A DNA stretch of 50,056 nucleotides from Candidatus Cloacimonadota bacterium (GCA_023954715.1 JAGSHD010000022.1:1-50056), one strand, 5' to 3'; positions 35,482 to 47,018 are shown, counted from the stretch's first letter. Notes: generated by a model not told the origin, from the letters alone. A program made the numbers and translations.

Positions 35482-36942
35482 ATGCAACAGAAAATAGTAG
35501 GAAATTTGAACGAAAATAATATATTACCTGTTTCTAGATTCTTAGACAAAAAAATAGTTAAAGAGGCAATGCTTGAGTTTTTAAAGTCAAAATTGCAAGC
35601 ATCTGCCATGATGTATGTAAAAACTATTTTTATCAAAGAATTTCAAAACAATTTATTAATCTTATCTTTAGAAAATGAGATTATAGAGAAAAGATTGTTT
35701 GAATATAAGATACCAGATCTATTATTAAAGTTTTTTAAAGATAACTTTTACTATGATCAAGAGTTTGAAATTCAATTTATATATGAAGAATCAGAAAAAG
35801 AAATAGAATTAGAAGACTATGTACAAACTACACTGAACTCAATTCCTAAAGAGAAACCAGTAAAAGAAAGTTTGTCAAAAGAGGAGCTTGTAGATCCTTC
35901 TAAAATACTCCAATCATCCCCATTAAAAGATGAATATACTTTTGAAACTTACGTTATGGGTAACTCCAACCGTTTTGCATTTGAAATGGCTAAGTCACTA
36001 TCAGATGCAGAAATAGCTAGAATAAATCCCTTGTTTATCTATGGTGGTGTAGGCCTTGGTAAAACACATTTACTACATGCTATGGCTCATAATATAAGAG
36101 TGAAACAACCCAATGCCAGAATTATATTTTCTAGTTGTGAAGAGTTACTCAACGAATATTTAAATGGAGTAATGAAAAAGGATTACAATCGCTTTAGGAC
36201 AATTCGTGAGGCTGATGCTTTGTTTATAGATGATATTCAATTTTTAGCAGGTAAAGAGGCCTTTCAAGAAGAGTTCTTTCATGCATTTAATTGTTTAAAT
36301 GATCGTGGTAAGCATGTAGCGGTTGCTTCAGATAGAACACCAGACCAATTAAAAGGAATCGAGGATCGATTGATATCTCGCTTTAAGGGCGGAATGTGTG
36401 TCGATATCAAATTGCCTGATCTAGAAACGCGAATGGCAATTATTAAAAATTTAGCTAGCTCTCAAAATATCAATTTTTCTGATGAGATTATTGATTATTT
36501 TGCATCTTCCATCTCTTCTAATGTACGTGAGCTCCAAGGTAGCTTTTATCGAATCATTAGTTTAGCTAGTTTGAATAATCATGAGATTGATAAATCATTA
36601 ATAGATGAAGGTTTATCAGATTATATTAATCGTGAAAAGCCTTTATTAACCCCCGAAAATATTCAGCGGCAAGTGGCAAATAAATATGGTATTGAATTTG
36701 ATGATTTATTTTCTTCGAATCGACGAAATGCTATTGCTTATCCTAGACAAGTGGCCATGTATTTGATTCGTGAGTTAACCGGTATCACTTTAAAAGATAT
36801 TGCCAATAATTTCGGTAAAAAAGATCATGTTACAGTGAGTCATGCTTGTAACAGGGTGACTGAAATTATCAAAACGGATCGTATAAAAGCTCAAATTATA
36901 GAGGACTTACGCAAAAAGATTGAACGTGACTTTGAAAGGTAA
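35482..36942 (+). CDS. dnaA: Chromosomal replication initiator DnaA
   Basis: This 486-aa AAA+ initiator has N-terminal domain I (about 1-95) and a linker, then the AAA+ core with Walker A GGVGLGKTHL near 188, Walker B LFIDDIQFLAGKE near 247 and sensor motifs. The C-terminal DNA-binding domain carries the signature KKDHVTVSHACNRV near 450. It binds the TTATTCACA boxes just upstream. No good ribosome-binding site precedes ATG 35482. dnaN does not follow; a RemB-like gene does, six bases later. Confidence 0.98.
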   Translation: MQQKIVGNLNENNILPVSRFLDKKIVKEAMLEFLKSKLQASAMMYVKTIFIKEFQNNLLILSLENEIIEKRLFEYKIPDLLLKFFKDNFYYDQEFEIQFIYEESEKEIELEDYVQTTLNSIPKEKPVKESLSKEELVDPSKILQSSPLKDEYTFETYVMGNSNRFAFEMAKSLSDAEIARINPLFIYGGVGLGKTHLLHAMAHNIRVKQPNARIIFSSCEELLNEYLNGVMKKDYNRFRTIREADALFIDDIQFLAGKEAFQEEFFHAFNCLNDRGKHVAVASDRTPDQLKGIEDRLISRFKGGMCVDIKLPDLETRMAIIKNLASSQNINFSDEIIDYFASSISSNVRELQGSFYRIISLASLNNHEIDKSLIDEGLSDYINREKPLLTPENIQRQVANKYGIEFDDLFSSNRRNAIAYPRQVAMYLIRELTGITLKDIANNFGKKDHVTVSHACNRVTEIIKTDRIKAQIIEDLRKKIERDFER

Positions 36943-36947
36943 TCTAA

Positions 36948-37214
36948 ATGGTTTTACATGTGGGAGATGATGTATTTGTAGATGCATCTAAAATTGTAAT
37001 GATATTAAATTTACAAAGTATAGACTGCGAAAAAAGTGAGACTCAGTTACGATCAAAAAAAACGAATAAATTAAAAAACCCTAAAGACGATATTAAGTCT
37101 TTAGTAATGATAGATGGGGACGAAATGTATCAATCACACGTTGATACCCAGACCCTACGTAAAAGACAAAATGTTTTAGATTTTGTAGACCAAGATTTTA
37201 GTAATTTAATGTAA
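36948..37214 (+). CDS. RemB-like (DUF370) protein
   Basis: This 88-aa protein carries the DUF370 pattern: HVGDDVFVDASKIVMILNLQS at the start and SLVMIDGDEMYQSHVDTQTLRKR later, like RemA/RemB (YlzA/YaaB) of Bacillus, a DNA-binding regulator family. The classic Bacillus order dnaA-dnaN-yaaA-recF-yaaB-gyrB places a homologue in this same position just before gyrB. Here dnaN, the yaaA relative and recF are gone and the gene abuts dnaA (six bases). GAAAGG precedes the start. Its function here is unknown. Confidence 0.78.
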   Translation: MVLHVGDDVFVDASKIVMILNLQSIDCEKSETQLRSKKTNKLKNPKDDIKSLVMIDGDEMYQSHVDTQTLRKRQNVLDFVDQDFSNLM

Positions 37215-37237
37215 ATAGATATGAAGTCTAAAGTTCA

Positions 37238-39880
<2,643 letters not shown>

Positions 39881-39891
39881 AAAGGATATAT

Positions 39892-42411
39892 ATGGACAAC
39901 ATAAATAATGATTCAATTATTCCAGTTTCAATTATTGATGAAATGGAATCTTCTTATCTAGCATATGCAATGAGTGTAATCGTATCTCGTGCATTGCCAG
40001 ATGCTCGTGATGGTTTAAAACCTGTACATAGACGTATTTTATACGGAATGATGGACCTAGACCTTCGCCATAATGCTGCATATAAAAAATCTGCTCGTAT
40101 TGTTGGTGATGTAATGGGTAAGTATCACCCTCATGGTGATACAGCGATTTACGATACAATGGTAAGATTAGCTCAGCCTTGGGCTATGAGATACATGCTT
40201 GTTGATGGACAAGGTAACTTTGGTTCCGTTGATGGTGATAGAGCAGCTGCCTATCGTTATACAGAGGCTAGAATGAAGCCAATGGCTGAAGAGCTTTTAC
40301 GAGACATTGGTAAAGAAACGATTGATTATGTACCTAACTTTGATGGTTCATTAAAAGAGCCATCTGTTTTGCCAGCTAAGTTTCCAAATTTACTTGTAAA
40401 TGGTGGAGATGGTATTGCTGTTGGTATGGCTACCAAAATCCCTCCTCATAACTTAACTGAAGTTATCAATGCAATGATGATGTATATGGATAATCCATCT
40501 GTCACTGTTGAAGAGCTAATGACAGTGATTAAGGGACCAGATTTTCCAACAGGTGGATATATTGTTGGAAACAAAGGGATTGTTGATGCTTTTAAAACAG
40601 GACGAGGACGACTTAAAATAAGAGCAAAACATCACACAGAAGAAATCAGCAATGATAAAGTTGCTTTAATCTTTACTGAGATTCCTTTTCAAGTAAATAA
40701 GGCTAATTTAATTTTACATATTGCAGATTTAGTTCGAGATAAAAAATTGGAGGGAATCTCTGATTTACGAGATGAATCTGATAAAAAAGGTATGCGTGTT
40801 GTAGTTGAGTTAAAACGTGGTGAAAATCCAGACATCGTTGTTAACAAATTATATAAGCATACAGCCTTACAATCATACTACGGAATCAATACCGTTGCTC
40901 TTGTACAAGGTCGACCAGAGATTTTATCTTTACCTAGATTATTAGGTGTTTATATCTCTCATAGATTTGATGTTGTTACTAGAAGAACAAGATACGAATT
41001 GAAAAAAGCTGAAGAAAGAGCTCACATCTTAAGAGCTTTAAAAATTGCTTTAGATAATATTGATGAAGTGATCCAAATCATTAAGACTTCGAATTCTACA
41101 GAAATCGCTAAAAATCGATTGATGGAGAGATTTGCTTTTGATGAGATTCAAGCTAAAGCTATTTTAGCAATGCGATTATCAGCTTTAACAAGTTTAGAGT
41201 CTCAAAAGATCATTGATGAACTAGAAGAGTTAGAAAAACTGATTGCACACTTAAAAGGTATCCTTTCTGATCGTACTAAGATCTTTGATATTATCAAAGA
41301 AGAGCTTACTGAGATGAGAGATAAATACGGTGATGAAAGAAAGAGTGAAATCATTCCAGACATGGGAGATATTAACATTCGAGATCTTTTAGTTAACGAG
41401 AAAAAGTTAATTACAGTAACTCATTCTGGATATATTAAGCATGTACCTCTAGAGACATATACAAATCAAGGTAGAGGTGGAAAAGGTCTTACTGGTCTTT
41501 CCATGAAAGATGGGGATTTTGTAGAGCATCTATTTATCGCTAAAACTTTTGATTATATTATCTTTTTTACAAATCGTGGTAGATGTTTTGCTAGAGCTAC
41601 TTACAATTTACCGGAAGGATCTAGAACTTCTAAAGGTAAAGCAATGGTCAATCTTTTAAATCTTGAAAAAGATGAAAAAGTAACAGCCGTATTGCCAGTG
41701 AAATCTACGAGTGATGATCAATTTGAAAATGGTGATTCATTATATATCTCAATGGCTACAAAGTTTGGTTTGATTAAAAAATCAAAATTGATTGATTACC
41801 GATCTGCTACTAGAGATAATGGTATTTTAGCTATTAAATTTCAGTCCGAAGAAGATGAAGTAGTTGCAGTTAAGTTATCTGATAATACTGCAGAGCTTAT
41901 CATGGGTACTCATTTTGGAAAAGCAATTCGATTTCCTGAAGATAAGGTAAGAAGTGTTGGACGTGTATCTCAAGGGGTACGTGGTATTAAACTTGATGAT
42001 GAAGATTTTGTTGTTGGAATGGAAATCTTAACTCTTGAAGAAGAGGGCAAAGAAAAGACCACCCTAATGGCAGTAACTCATAAGGGGTATGGTAAGCGAA
42101 CATATCTAAGAGAATACAGAATTACAAACCGAGCTGGTAAAGGTGTTAAAAATATAAACATCAATCAGAAAAACGGACCTGTTGTTAAGTTTATGGAAAT
42201 TAAACTAGATGATGAAGTAATCTTAATCTCAAAACAAGGTAAAATTATTCGTTTGAAGGCCAATAGCATTCCAAGATATGGGAGAGCTACACAAGGTGTT
42301 CGAATGATTAATCTTGCAAAAGGAGATCACTTGGTTGGAGTATCTCGAATCCATTCGGATTCAGATGATGAACCAGACTCGTTACCCGAACAAGATGGAT
42401 CCGATTCTTAA
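39892..42411 (+). CDS. gyrA: DNA gyrase subunit A
   Basis: This 839-aa breakage-reunion subunit has the catalytic Tyr in AAAYRYTEARM near 123, the quinolone pocket in KYHPHGDTAIYDTMVRLAQ near 80-98 (Thr at the Ser83-equivalent position, as in some wild-type bacteria; Asp at 87), and the GyrA-box QGRGGKG near 527 followed by the beta-pinwheel. The GyrA box marks it as gyrase rather than topoisomerase IV ParC. AAAGGA precedes the start. An intrinsic terminator lies 30 bases after the stop. Confidence 0.98.
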   Translation: MDNINNDSIIPVSIIDEMESSYLAYAMSVIVSRALPDARDGLKPVHRRILYGMMDLDLRHNAAYKKSARIVGDVMGKYHPHGDTAIYDTMVRLAQPWAMRYMLVDGQGNFGSVDGDRAAAYRYTEARMKPMAEELLRDIGKETIDYVPNFDGSLKEPSVLPAKFPNLLVNGGDGIAVGMATKIPPHNLTEVINAMMMYMDNPSVTVEELMTVIKGPDFPTGGYIVGNKGIVDAFKTGRGRLKIRAKHHTEEISNDKVALIFTEIPFQVNKANLILHIADLVRDKKLEGISDLRDESDKKGMRVVVELKRGENPDIVVNKLYKHTALQSYYGINTVALVQGRPEILSLPRLLGVYISHRFDVVTRRTRYELKKAEERAHILRALKIALDNIDEVIQIIKTSNSTEIAKNRLMERFAFDEIQAKAILAMRLSALTSLESQKIIDELEELEKLIAHLKGILSDRTKIFDIIKEELTEMRDKYGDERKSEIIPDMGDINIRDLLVNEKKLITVTHSGYIKHVPLETYTNQGRGGKGLTGLSMKDGDFVEHLFIAKTFDYIIFFTNRGRCFARATYNLPEGSRTSKGKAMVNLLNLEKDEKVTAVLPVKSTSDDQFENGDSLYISMATKFGLIKKSKLIDYRSATRDNGILAIKFQSEEDEVVAVKLSDNTAELIMGTHFGKAIRFPEDKVRSVGRVSQGVRGIKLDDEDFVVGMEILTLEEEGKEKTTLMAVTHKGYGKRTYLREYRITNRAGKGVKNININQKNGPVVKFMEIKLDDEVILISKQGKIIRLKANSIPRYGRATQGVRMINLAKGDHLVGVSRIHSDSDDEPDSLPEQDGSDS

Positions 42412-42441
42412 AATTTAGAATCAAATATCTATTAAAGATTC

Positions 42442-42473
42442 AAAAAAAGAGGTCAATATTGGCCTCTTTTTTT
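42442..42473 (+). terminator. Intrinsic terminator after gyrA
   Basis: An 11-bp stem of AAAAAAAGAGG (42442-42452) with CCTCTTTTTTT (42463-42473) closes a TCAATATTGG loop. The A and T tracts make it potentially bidirectional. It ends the dnaA-gyrA run. Confidence 0.85.
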
Positions 42474-42501
42474 GGGTTTAAATCAATGATAACTTTGCTT
42501 T

Positions 42502-42530
42502 TTGTGTACTTAGTAAGATTAGTATATACT
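42502..42530 (+). promoter_or_regulatory. Promoter of the ftsB-like operon
   Basis: TTGTGT (42502-42507), a 17-base spacer and TATACT (42525-42530) lie between the gyrA terminator and the ftsB-like gene at 42591. This gives a leader of about 55 bases. Confidence 0.5.
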
Positions 42531-42590
42531 GAGTTATAGATGCACTAGAATTATTTATATCTAATCAGATGCAAACAAACTGGAAAACTT

Positions 42591-42944
42591 ATGGAAAATC
42601 CTATTGATGAGTTACAACCCATCAATTTGCCAAATGAGCAAAAAGAAGTAAAAGTAGAGAACTTTAAGTCGAACTCTAACTTAAGCTATACACTTTTTTT
42701 TATAGGATTTTTTGCCATTTTTATGTATGTATCACAAGTATATATGACAAAGTACTATCAGATAGAAGCAAAGAAGTCTGATATTTTAAAGTTAAGAGAA
42801 AAAGTTGAAGAGCTTTCTTTAGAAAATGATCGCCTTTCGAATATAATTGAAGAATTAAAAACTCCAGAAGGGTTAGAGAAACTTGCCCGCAAAAAACTAA
42901 ATTTAATACGTCCTGGAGAAAAACTTATACGATGGAAAAAATAA
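42591..42944 (+). CDS. FtsB/DivIC-like septum-formation protein
   Basis: This 117-aa bitopic protein has a cytosolic acidic N-terminus (about 1-35), one transmembrane segment (YTLFFIGFFAIFMYVSQVYM, about 36-55), then a coiled coil KLREKVEELSLENDRLSNII and a conserved LEKLARKKLNLIRPGEKLIRW C-terminus, typical of the FtsB/DivIC family that bridges FtsQ and FtsL at the division site. It is followed one base later by the ATPase gene, an arrangement I do not know from other ftsB loci. Confidence 0.82.
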   Translation: MENPIDELQPINLPNEQKEVKVENFKSNSNLSYTLFFIGFFAIFMYVSQVYMTKYYQIEAKKSDILKLREKVEELSLENDRLSNIIEELKTPEGLEKLARKKLNLIRPGEKLIRWKK

Positions 42945-42945
42945 T

Positions 42946-44091
42946 ATGATTGATATGAAATCCTATTTGAAGGCTGTAAACTTTTCAGGCCATCCTTTTA
43001 ATACATTTGATGCGGATAAAGAAAAAAACTTAAAAAAGTTTGTTACTTTACCACCATATTTTGAATCTATTTTAGGTGTTGTAGATGATCCACAACCCTT
43101 TTTAGTACTTGGGATGAGAGGTTTGGGTAAAACTACGCTTAAATGTATGCTCAAGGATAAGCTTGAAAAAGATTATGAAAGAATTATGATTGTTGATTAT
43201 AACTCTTACCCTTTTACTCGTGTAAAAGAGTTGAATGAAGTTACCTTGAAAGATCACCTTTTAGAGGTAAATAAGTTGATAGCAAAGCAAATCTACCAAA
43301 AAATTATGGTAGATAATAGCTTGTGTAAAAAGTTTAAAGCTAAAGATAAAGAGGCTCTTTTTCATATCTTAGAAATTTATTTAGATGAAGAAGAAAAAGA
43401 AGAAATTTACCCAGTATTAATGTCTTTTTTTGAAAAAATATTTAAAAAGTATCCTAAGCAAAAAGGTCGTGCATTCTATTTATTACCTGAAACCGATGAG
43501 TTGCAGGTTGTAAGTAAGGGGATTTTTACTTTTGATCAATGTAAACGAATTGTAAATATCTTAGGATATACCGGTTGTTATATATTTATTGATCGTTTAG
43601 ATGAAACCAACCGTACAGATAAAGAGCCAGAAAAGGCCGGTAATTTGTTAGGTCCGTTAATTTCAAATCTAGAGATTGTACAGAATGGGTTTTTTTCCTT
43701 TAAGTTTTTTGTACCAGCAGAGTCTATTCCAAACTTGAAAAAAATGGGCTTTAGAAATGACAAAATTCAAAATCAATTAATTACTTGGACCAATGATAAA
43801 CTGGCAGAGGTCTTAAGAAAAAGAGTAATGGCTTTCAACCCAGAAGGAAAAATGCTGGGAAAATTAGGTAGTATTTGTGCTGAAGAGATTAAGGATCATG
43901 TAGATCAATTTGTAGTGCAAAAGTCCTTGAGTTCTCCTAGAAATATGTTACGTTTTTGTAATGCAATTTTTGCTGAACATATAGAGTCTGCACAAGATTT
44001 TGATGAAAAAATATCTAAAAAAACTATAGCAACCGCCTTAAAAAAATATGAGTACTCTTTAAAAGTAGATCAATATATTGCGGATGAATAA
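42946..44091 (+). CDS. P-loop ATPase, Sll1717-like
   Basis: This 381-aa protein opens with the Sll1717-type block FSGHPFNTFDADKEKNLKKF and PPYFESILG near 30-50, then Walker A GMRGLGKTTLKCML near 60-73 and a Walker B-like GCYIFIDRLDETN near 209-221. The C-terminal half is helical and resembles STAND/KAP-type ATPases. The partner and target are unknown. It starts one base after the ftsB-like stop (an ATG at 42955 is an alternative) and is followed after 14 bases by a ParB-fold gene. It has the size and domain form of an effector or conflict-system ATPase, but this is unproven. Confidence 0.72.
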   Translation: MIDMKSYLKAVNFSGHPFNTFDADKEKNLKKFVTLPPYFESILGVVDDPQPFLVLGMRGLGKTTLKCMLKDKLEKDYERIMIVDYNSYPFTRVKELNEVTLKDHLLEVNKLIAKQIYQKIMVDNSLCKKFKAKDKEALFHILEIYLDEEEKEEIYPVLMSFFEKIFKKYPKQKGRAFYLLPETDELQVVSKGIFTFDQCKRIVNILGYTGCYIFIDRLDETNRTDKEPEKAGNLLGPLISNLEIVQNGFFSFKFFVPAESIPNLKKMGFRNDKIQNQLITWTNDKLAEVLRKRVMAFNPEGKMLGKLGSICAEEIKDHVDQFVVQKSLSSPRNMLRFCNAIFAEHIESAQDFDEKISKKTIATALKKYEYSLKVDQYIADE

Positions 44092-44105
44092 ATAAAGAAG
44101 ACTAT

Positions 44106-44462
44106 ATGGGACAATTATATTGTGAGAGTGACGGGAAGACAGTTCGTCATGAATACGAAATCGACCGTATTTGGAAGCTCTCTGATGAATTAGAAAGCAT
44201 TGAAATTGATATTGAGGATATAGTAGGTTTGGACTCGGTTACTTGGTTTAATGACTCCAATCAGGCTACTATTCGATCTATTGCTCATCATGCCAAACGT
44301 ATTATGGACTGTGATTTAACTTATCCCCCAATTTTGACAGAAGATAACAGAGTTTTTGATGGTATGCATCGCATAGCAAAACACCTCATGTTAGATAAGA
44401 AAAAAATAGTAGTTAAGAAGTTTTTAAAAAACCCAGAGCCAGACAGAGTTATATATTTGTAG
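44106..44462 (+). CDS. Small ParB-N/sulfiredoxin-fold protein
   Basis: This 118-aa protein ends in a segment typical of the ParB-N-like fold: YPPILTEDNRVFDGMHRIAKHLML then KKIVVKKFL (about 75-111), where the DGMHR motif matches the GxxR box of ParB/sulfiredoxin-like proteins. The N-terminal half is acidic (ESIEIDIEDIVGLDSVTW). There is no DNA-binding domain, so it is not a partition ParB; such stand-alone domains can be CTP-binding enzymes or regulators. It pairs with the ATPase upstream (14-base gap). Confidence 0.68.
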   Translation: MGQLYCESDGKTVRHEYEIDRIWKLSDELESIEIDIEDIVGLDSVTWFNDSNQATIRSIAHHAKRIMDCDLTYPPILTEDNRVFDGMHRIAKHLMLDKKKIVVKKFLKNPEPDRVIYL

Positions 44463-44562
44463 TAGAAACTTTTACATAACCTAAGTATTTGCAAAAATCA
44501 ACAAATATAAACAAAAACATAGACAAAATTTAAATATTTGCTGTTTCCTTTTGATTTATCTG

Positions 44563-44591
44563 TTGACAAGTGAGTCTATCAGCCGTAAAAT
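44563..44591 (+). promoter_or_regulatory. Strong promoter of rpmH-rnpA operon
   Basis: TTGACA (44563-44568), a 17-base spacer and TAAAAT (44586-44591): a perfect -35 and a five-of-six -10 at ideal spacing. Transcription would start near 44598, about 96 bases before rpmH. Confidence 0.88.
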
Positions 44592-44603
44592 CACCCCCTT
44601 TTC

Positions 44604-44632
44604 AAAACTGCATATACTATGTAGTTTTTTTT
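44604..44632 (+). terminator. Terminator-like hairpin in the rpmH leader
   Basis: AAAACTGCATA (44604-44614) pairs along 11 bp with TATGTAGTTTT (44618-44628), with one G-T wobble and a TAC loop, and the T tract continues to 44632. It starts only about six bases into the predicted rpmH transcript, so it could act as an attenuator. It could also simply end the upstream ParB-like operon. Confidence 0.65.
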
Positions 44633-44633
44633 G

Positions 44634-44647
44634 TGCTATCGATAGCA
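44634..44647. promoter_or_regulatory. 14-bp perfect palindrome before rpmH
   Basis: TGCTATCGATAGCA is a perfect two-fold palindrome right after the terminator-like hairpin and 46 bases before the rpmH start. It is too short-looped for an RNA hairpin, so a DNA-binding protein site is the simplest reading. The binder is unknown. Confidence 0.5.
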
Positions 44648-44693
44648 TTAAGAAGAAAATTATCTAATAAATATATAGATTAGCGAGGCTAAA

Positions 44694-44828
44694 ATGAAAC
44701 GAACTTATCAACCACACAACAGAAGAAGAAATAAAAAGCACGGATTTAGAAAGAGAATGGCTAGTCCTGGAGGACGAGCAGTTCTTAAATCTAGAAGAGC
44801 AAAAGGAAGACATAAGCTTGCTCTTTAA
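44694..44828 (+). CDS. rpmH: 50S ribosomal protein L34
   Basis: This short, strongly basic protein reads [20 protein letters not shown], then [20 protein letters not shown] and KLAL, 44 aa and a clear L34. GAGG lies about seven bases before ATG 44694. The stop shares one base (TAATG) with rnpA. It is the first gene of the conserved rpmH-rnpA-yidD-yidC block and is driven by the strong promoter at 44563. Confidence 0.97.
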   Translation: MKRTYQPHNRRRNKKHGFRKRMASPGGRAVLKSRRAKGRHKLAL

Positions 44829-45184
44829 TGAAAACTCTTAAAAAAAAACGAGATTTTCAAAGGGTATTTGATGGTGGTAGGTTTATAACTAAACGAGAAT
44901 CACCAATAAAAGTTTATGCCCTAAAAGAAGGTACAGATTTGATGGTCGGTATCATGATTCGTAAGACAGTTATTAACGCTGTTGGAAGAAACTATACCAA
45001 ACGTCAAATCAAAGCCATCTTTTTAGATCTCGAAAAAGAAGGTTTTAGTGGTCAATACATACTAATGCCTACAAAAGGATTCGTGAAGAGTGAATTCAAA
45101 GAAAAGAAAGATCGTCTCCGACGAATCTTACAAAATTTCCATAATAAACAAAATAGAAATCCTAATCATAGAAAAAATCTATAA
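44828..45184 (+). CDS. rnpA: Ribonuclease P protein component
   Basis: This 118-aa basic protein supports the catalytic RNA of RNase P in 5' maturation of tRNAs. The family signature is visible as VGRNYTKRQIKAIF (about 56-69), with KKRDFQRVFDGGRF near the N-terminus. It overlaps rpmH by one base and is overlapped for 95 bases by the yidD frame, a normal crowding for this block. The RNase P RNA gene itself is not in the window. Confidence 0.95.
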   Translation: MKTLKKKRDFQRVFDGGRFITKRESPIKVYALKEGTDLMVGIMIRKTVINAVGRNYTKRQIKAIFLDLEKEGFSGQYILMPTKGFVKSEFKEKKDRLRRILQNFHNKQNRNPNHRKNL

Positions 45185-45353
45185 AGTGTTTCTATCTCCA
45201 TTTGTAGGTAATAGCTGTAATTACTATCCTACATGTTCTACTTATGGGGTTCATGCTTTGTCAAAGTATGGATTTATCAAAGCAAATCTAAAAATTGTAT
45301 ATCGTATTTTTAGATGTAATCCATTTTTTCAGGGAGGATACGATCCTGCTTAA
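45090..45353 (+). CDS. yidD: Membrane-insertion factor YidD
   Basis: The core KVFLSPFVGNSCNYYPTCSTYGVHALSKYGF is the YidD signature, where Cys residues and YPTCS are conserved, and it ends with NPFFQGGYDPA. YidD helps YidC insert membrane proteins. The only canonical start in frame is GTG 45090, inside rnpA; it makes the N-terminus about 20 residues longer than usual, so a non-standard start nearer 45150 cannot be excluded. The C-terminal GGYDPA codons overlap the ribosome-binding site and start of yidC. Confidence 0.9.
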   Translation: MNSKKRKIVSDESYKISIINKIEILIIEKIYKVFLSPFVGNSCNYYPTCSTYGVHALSKYGFIKANLKIVYRIFRCNPFFQGGYDPA

Positions 45354-46923
45354 ACTCATTCGACTCAATTTAATAGTATTTCTTTTTAGCACTTTTTTGT
45401 CCACTGTGTCATTTGGAGAGATATTATTTAGTAAATCTGAAACAGGATTTACTTATAGTGACGAAGACCGAAAAATTTCATTTGATTCTTTAGGGAATAT
45501 ATCTTCTTATCAAATGATTAGTTCTAAATATACTAAAAACTTTATGGATGCGTCTCATAAGGTTTCTGAAACTAAAAAAAGTATTGCTGCACAAGAGCTA
45601 GGAATTCGATTTGGTTTTTTAAATAGAGATGAAAGTATATTTCAACTAGTTGATCATAAAGTAGTTTCAAATGATCCTTATAAGGTAGAGTTTCAAACAA
45701 AGGATGTTGGTGAAGCATCTCCAGCTAAAGGTTTAATAGTTACAAAAACTTATACCATGTTACCTGGATATCAAATTGATGTGGTATATGATTTATTTAA
45801 TTCAAATAAAACTCCTATTACATCTTTATATGCTAGCTCTAAAAAAGGTAAAGTTCCTGGAATTGCTTTTGGAATAACTGTAGCCTTAGATAGTTGGGCT
45901 TATTACTCAGTTGGATCTAAAGCCGATCTTGAGTCATTAAGCGCAGAACCTGAGAGTCAAACACATGCAGATACTGCATGGAGTTTTTTAGCTTATCAAT
46001 CATCACATCATGTATTAGCATTGCATAAATCTTTTAACTCAGAGTTATGGTATAAAAAGCTTGATTTAGAGTATAAAGATGGTATGCCGTATAGTTTGTA
46101 CTCAGGGTTTTTACCTCTTGAAGAGGAAAATATCAAAGCAGGTCAAAATATTGTTAAAAAAATGAGCTTCTTCTTAGGTGAAAAAAGAGAAGAAGTGATG
46201 GCAGAAACCAAATTTTCTCCACTATTTAATCGATATGGGAAATGGCTTGGTTGGATCGAACGTCCCATGATGACTGTTTTGAAGTTTTTTCATGACCAAA
46301 CCCATAGTTGGGGCTGGGCTATCATTCTTTTAACTATTTTAGCTAAACTATGTTTAGTTCCACTAAACTTAAAGCAAACTCGAACCATGGCAAAAATGCA
46401 AGAGTTGCAGCCGAAACTAAAGCAGATTCAAGAACGTTATGCAGATGATAAACAACGACTGCAACAAGAGATGATGAAGTTGTATCAGACCTACAATGTA
46501 AATCCATTATCTGGTTGCTTACCAATGTTTTTACAAATACCTATTTTCTTTGCTTTATATAGTACGGTTTCAGGTAGCGTCGAAATAGTTGGAGAACCTT
46601 TTTTATGGATGGGTGATTTATCCTTAAAAGATCCTAGCTACATGTTAGTAATTTTCTTTCTAGGAAGCTTTGTTCTTTCTCAAAGAAAAATGTCTATTGA
46701 TCCAAATCAAAAAATGATTATGTATCTAATGCCAGTATTTATGGTAGTAGTTATGAAAGATCTACCAGCTGGAGTAATGCTATATATTGCTGGTCAAAGT
46801 TTACTATCAAATGTTGAGCAAATGATTGTAAAAAAGCCTAGCACACAGGGTGCTGAGGAAAATGTTGAGGTAATTGCTCCTCAAAATACAGAAAAGAAAA
46901 AGAAGAAAAAGAAAAACAAGTAG
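45346..46923 (+). CDS. yidC: Membrane protein insertase YidC
   Basis: YidC/Oxa1 inserts and folds inner-membrane proteins. An N-terminal signal-anchor (LIRLNLIVFLFSTFLSTV) leads to a large periplasmic P1-type domain (about 20-280), as in diderms. Then come GWIERPMMTVLKFF, the membrane core TILAKLCLVPLNLKQ, the cytosolic coiled hairpin, PLSGCLPMFLQIPIFFALY, and a basic EKKKKKKKNK tail. The start is unusual. GGGAGGA at 45332-45338 stands seven bases before an in-frame CTG (45346), and no ATG, GTG or TTG lies there. The nearest canonical start is TTG 45295, without a site and with an awkward N-terminus. I prefer CTG. Confidence 0.95.
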   Translation: MLKLIRLNLIVFLFSTFLSTVSFGEILFSKSETGFTYSDEDRKISFDSLGNISSYQMISSKYTKNFMDASHKVSETKKSIAAQELGIRFGFLNRDESIFQLVDHKVVSNDPYKVEFQTKDVGEASPAKGLIVTKTYTMLPGYQIDVVYDLFNSNKTPITSLYASSKKGKVPGIAFGITVALDSWAYYSVGSKADLESLSAEPESQTHADTAWSFLAYQSSHHVLALHKSFNSELWYKKLDLEYKDGMPYSLYSGFLPLEEENIKAGQNIVKKMSFFLGEKREEVMAETKFSPLFNRYGKWLGWIERPMMTVLKFFHDQTHSWGWAIILLTILAKLCLVPLNLKQTRTMAKMQELQPKLKQIQERYADDKQRLQQEMMKLYQTYNVNPLSGCLPMFLQIPIFFALYSTVSGSVEIVGEPFLWMGDLSLKDPSYMLVIFFLGSFVLSQRKMSIDPNQKMIMYLMPVFMVVVMKDLPAGVMLYIAGQSLLSNVEQMIVKKPSTQGAEENVEVIAPQNTEKKKKKKKNK

Positions 46924-47018
46924 TTTACAACACCTCCTAAACTCTCAAAAGTTGAACTAACTACACTAATCTGAATCGCTGGCACAATATCTTAAGTCCA
47001 CGATCAAAAAGGAAAACA

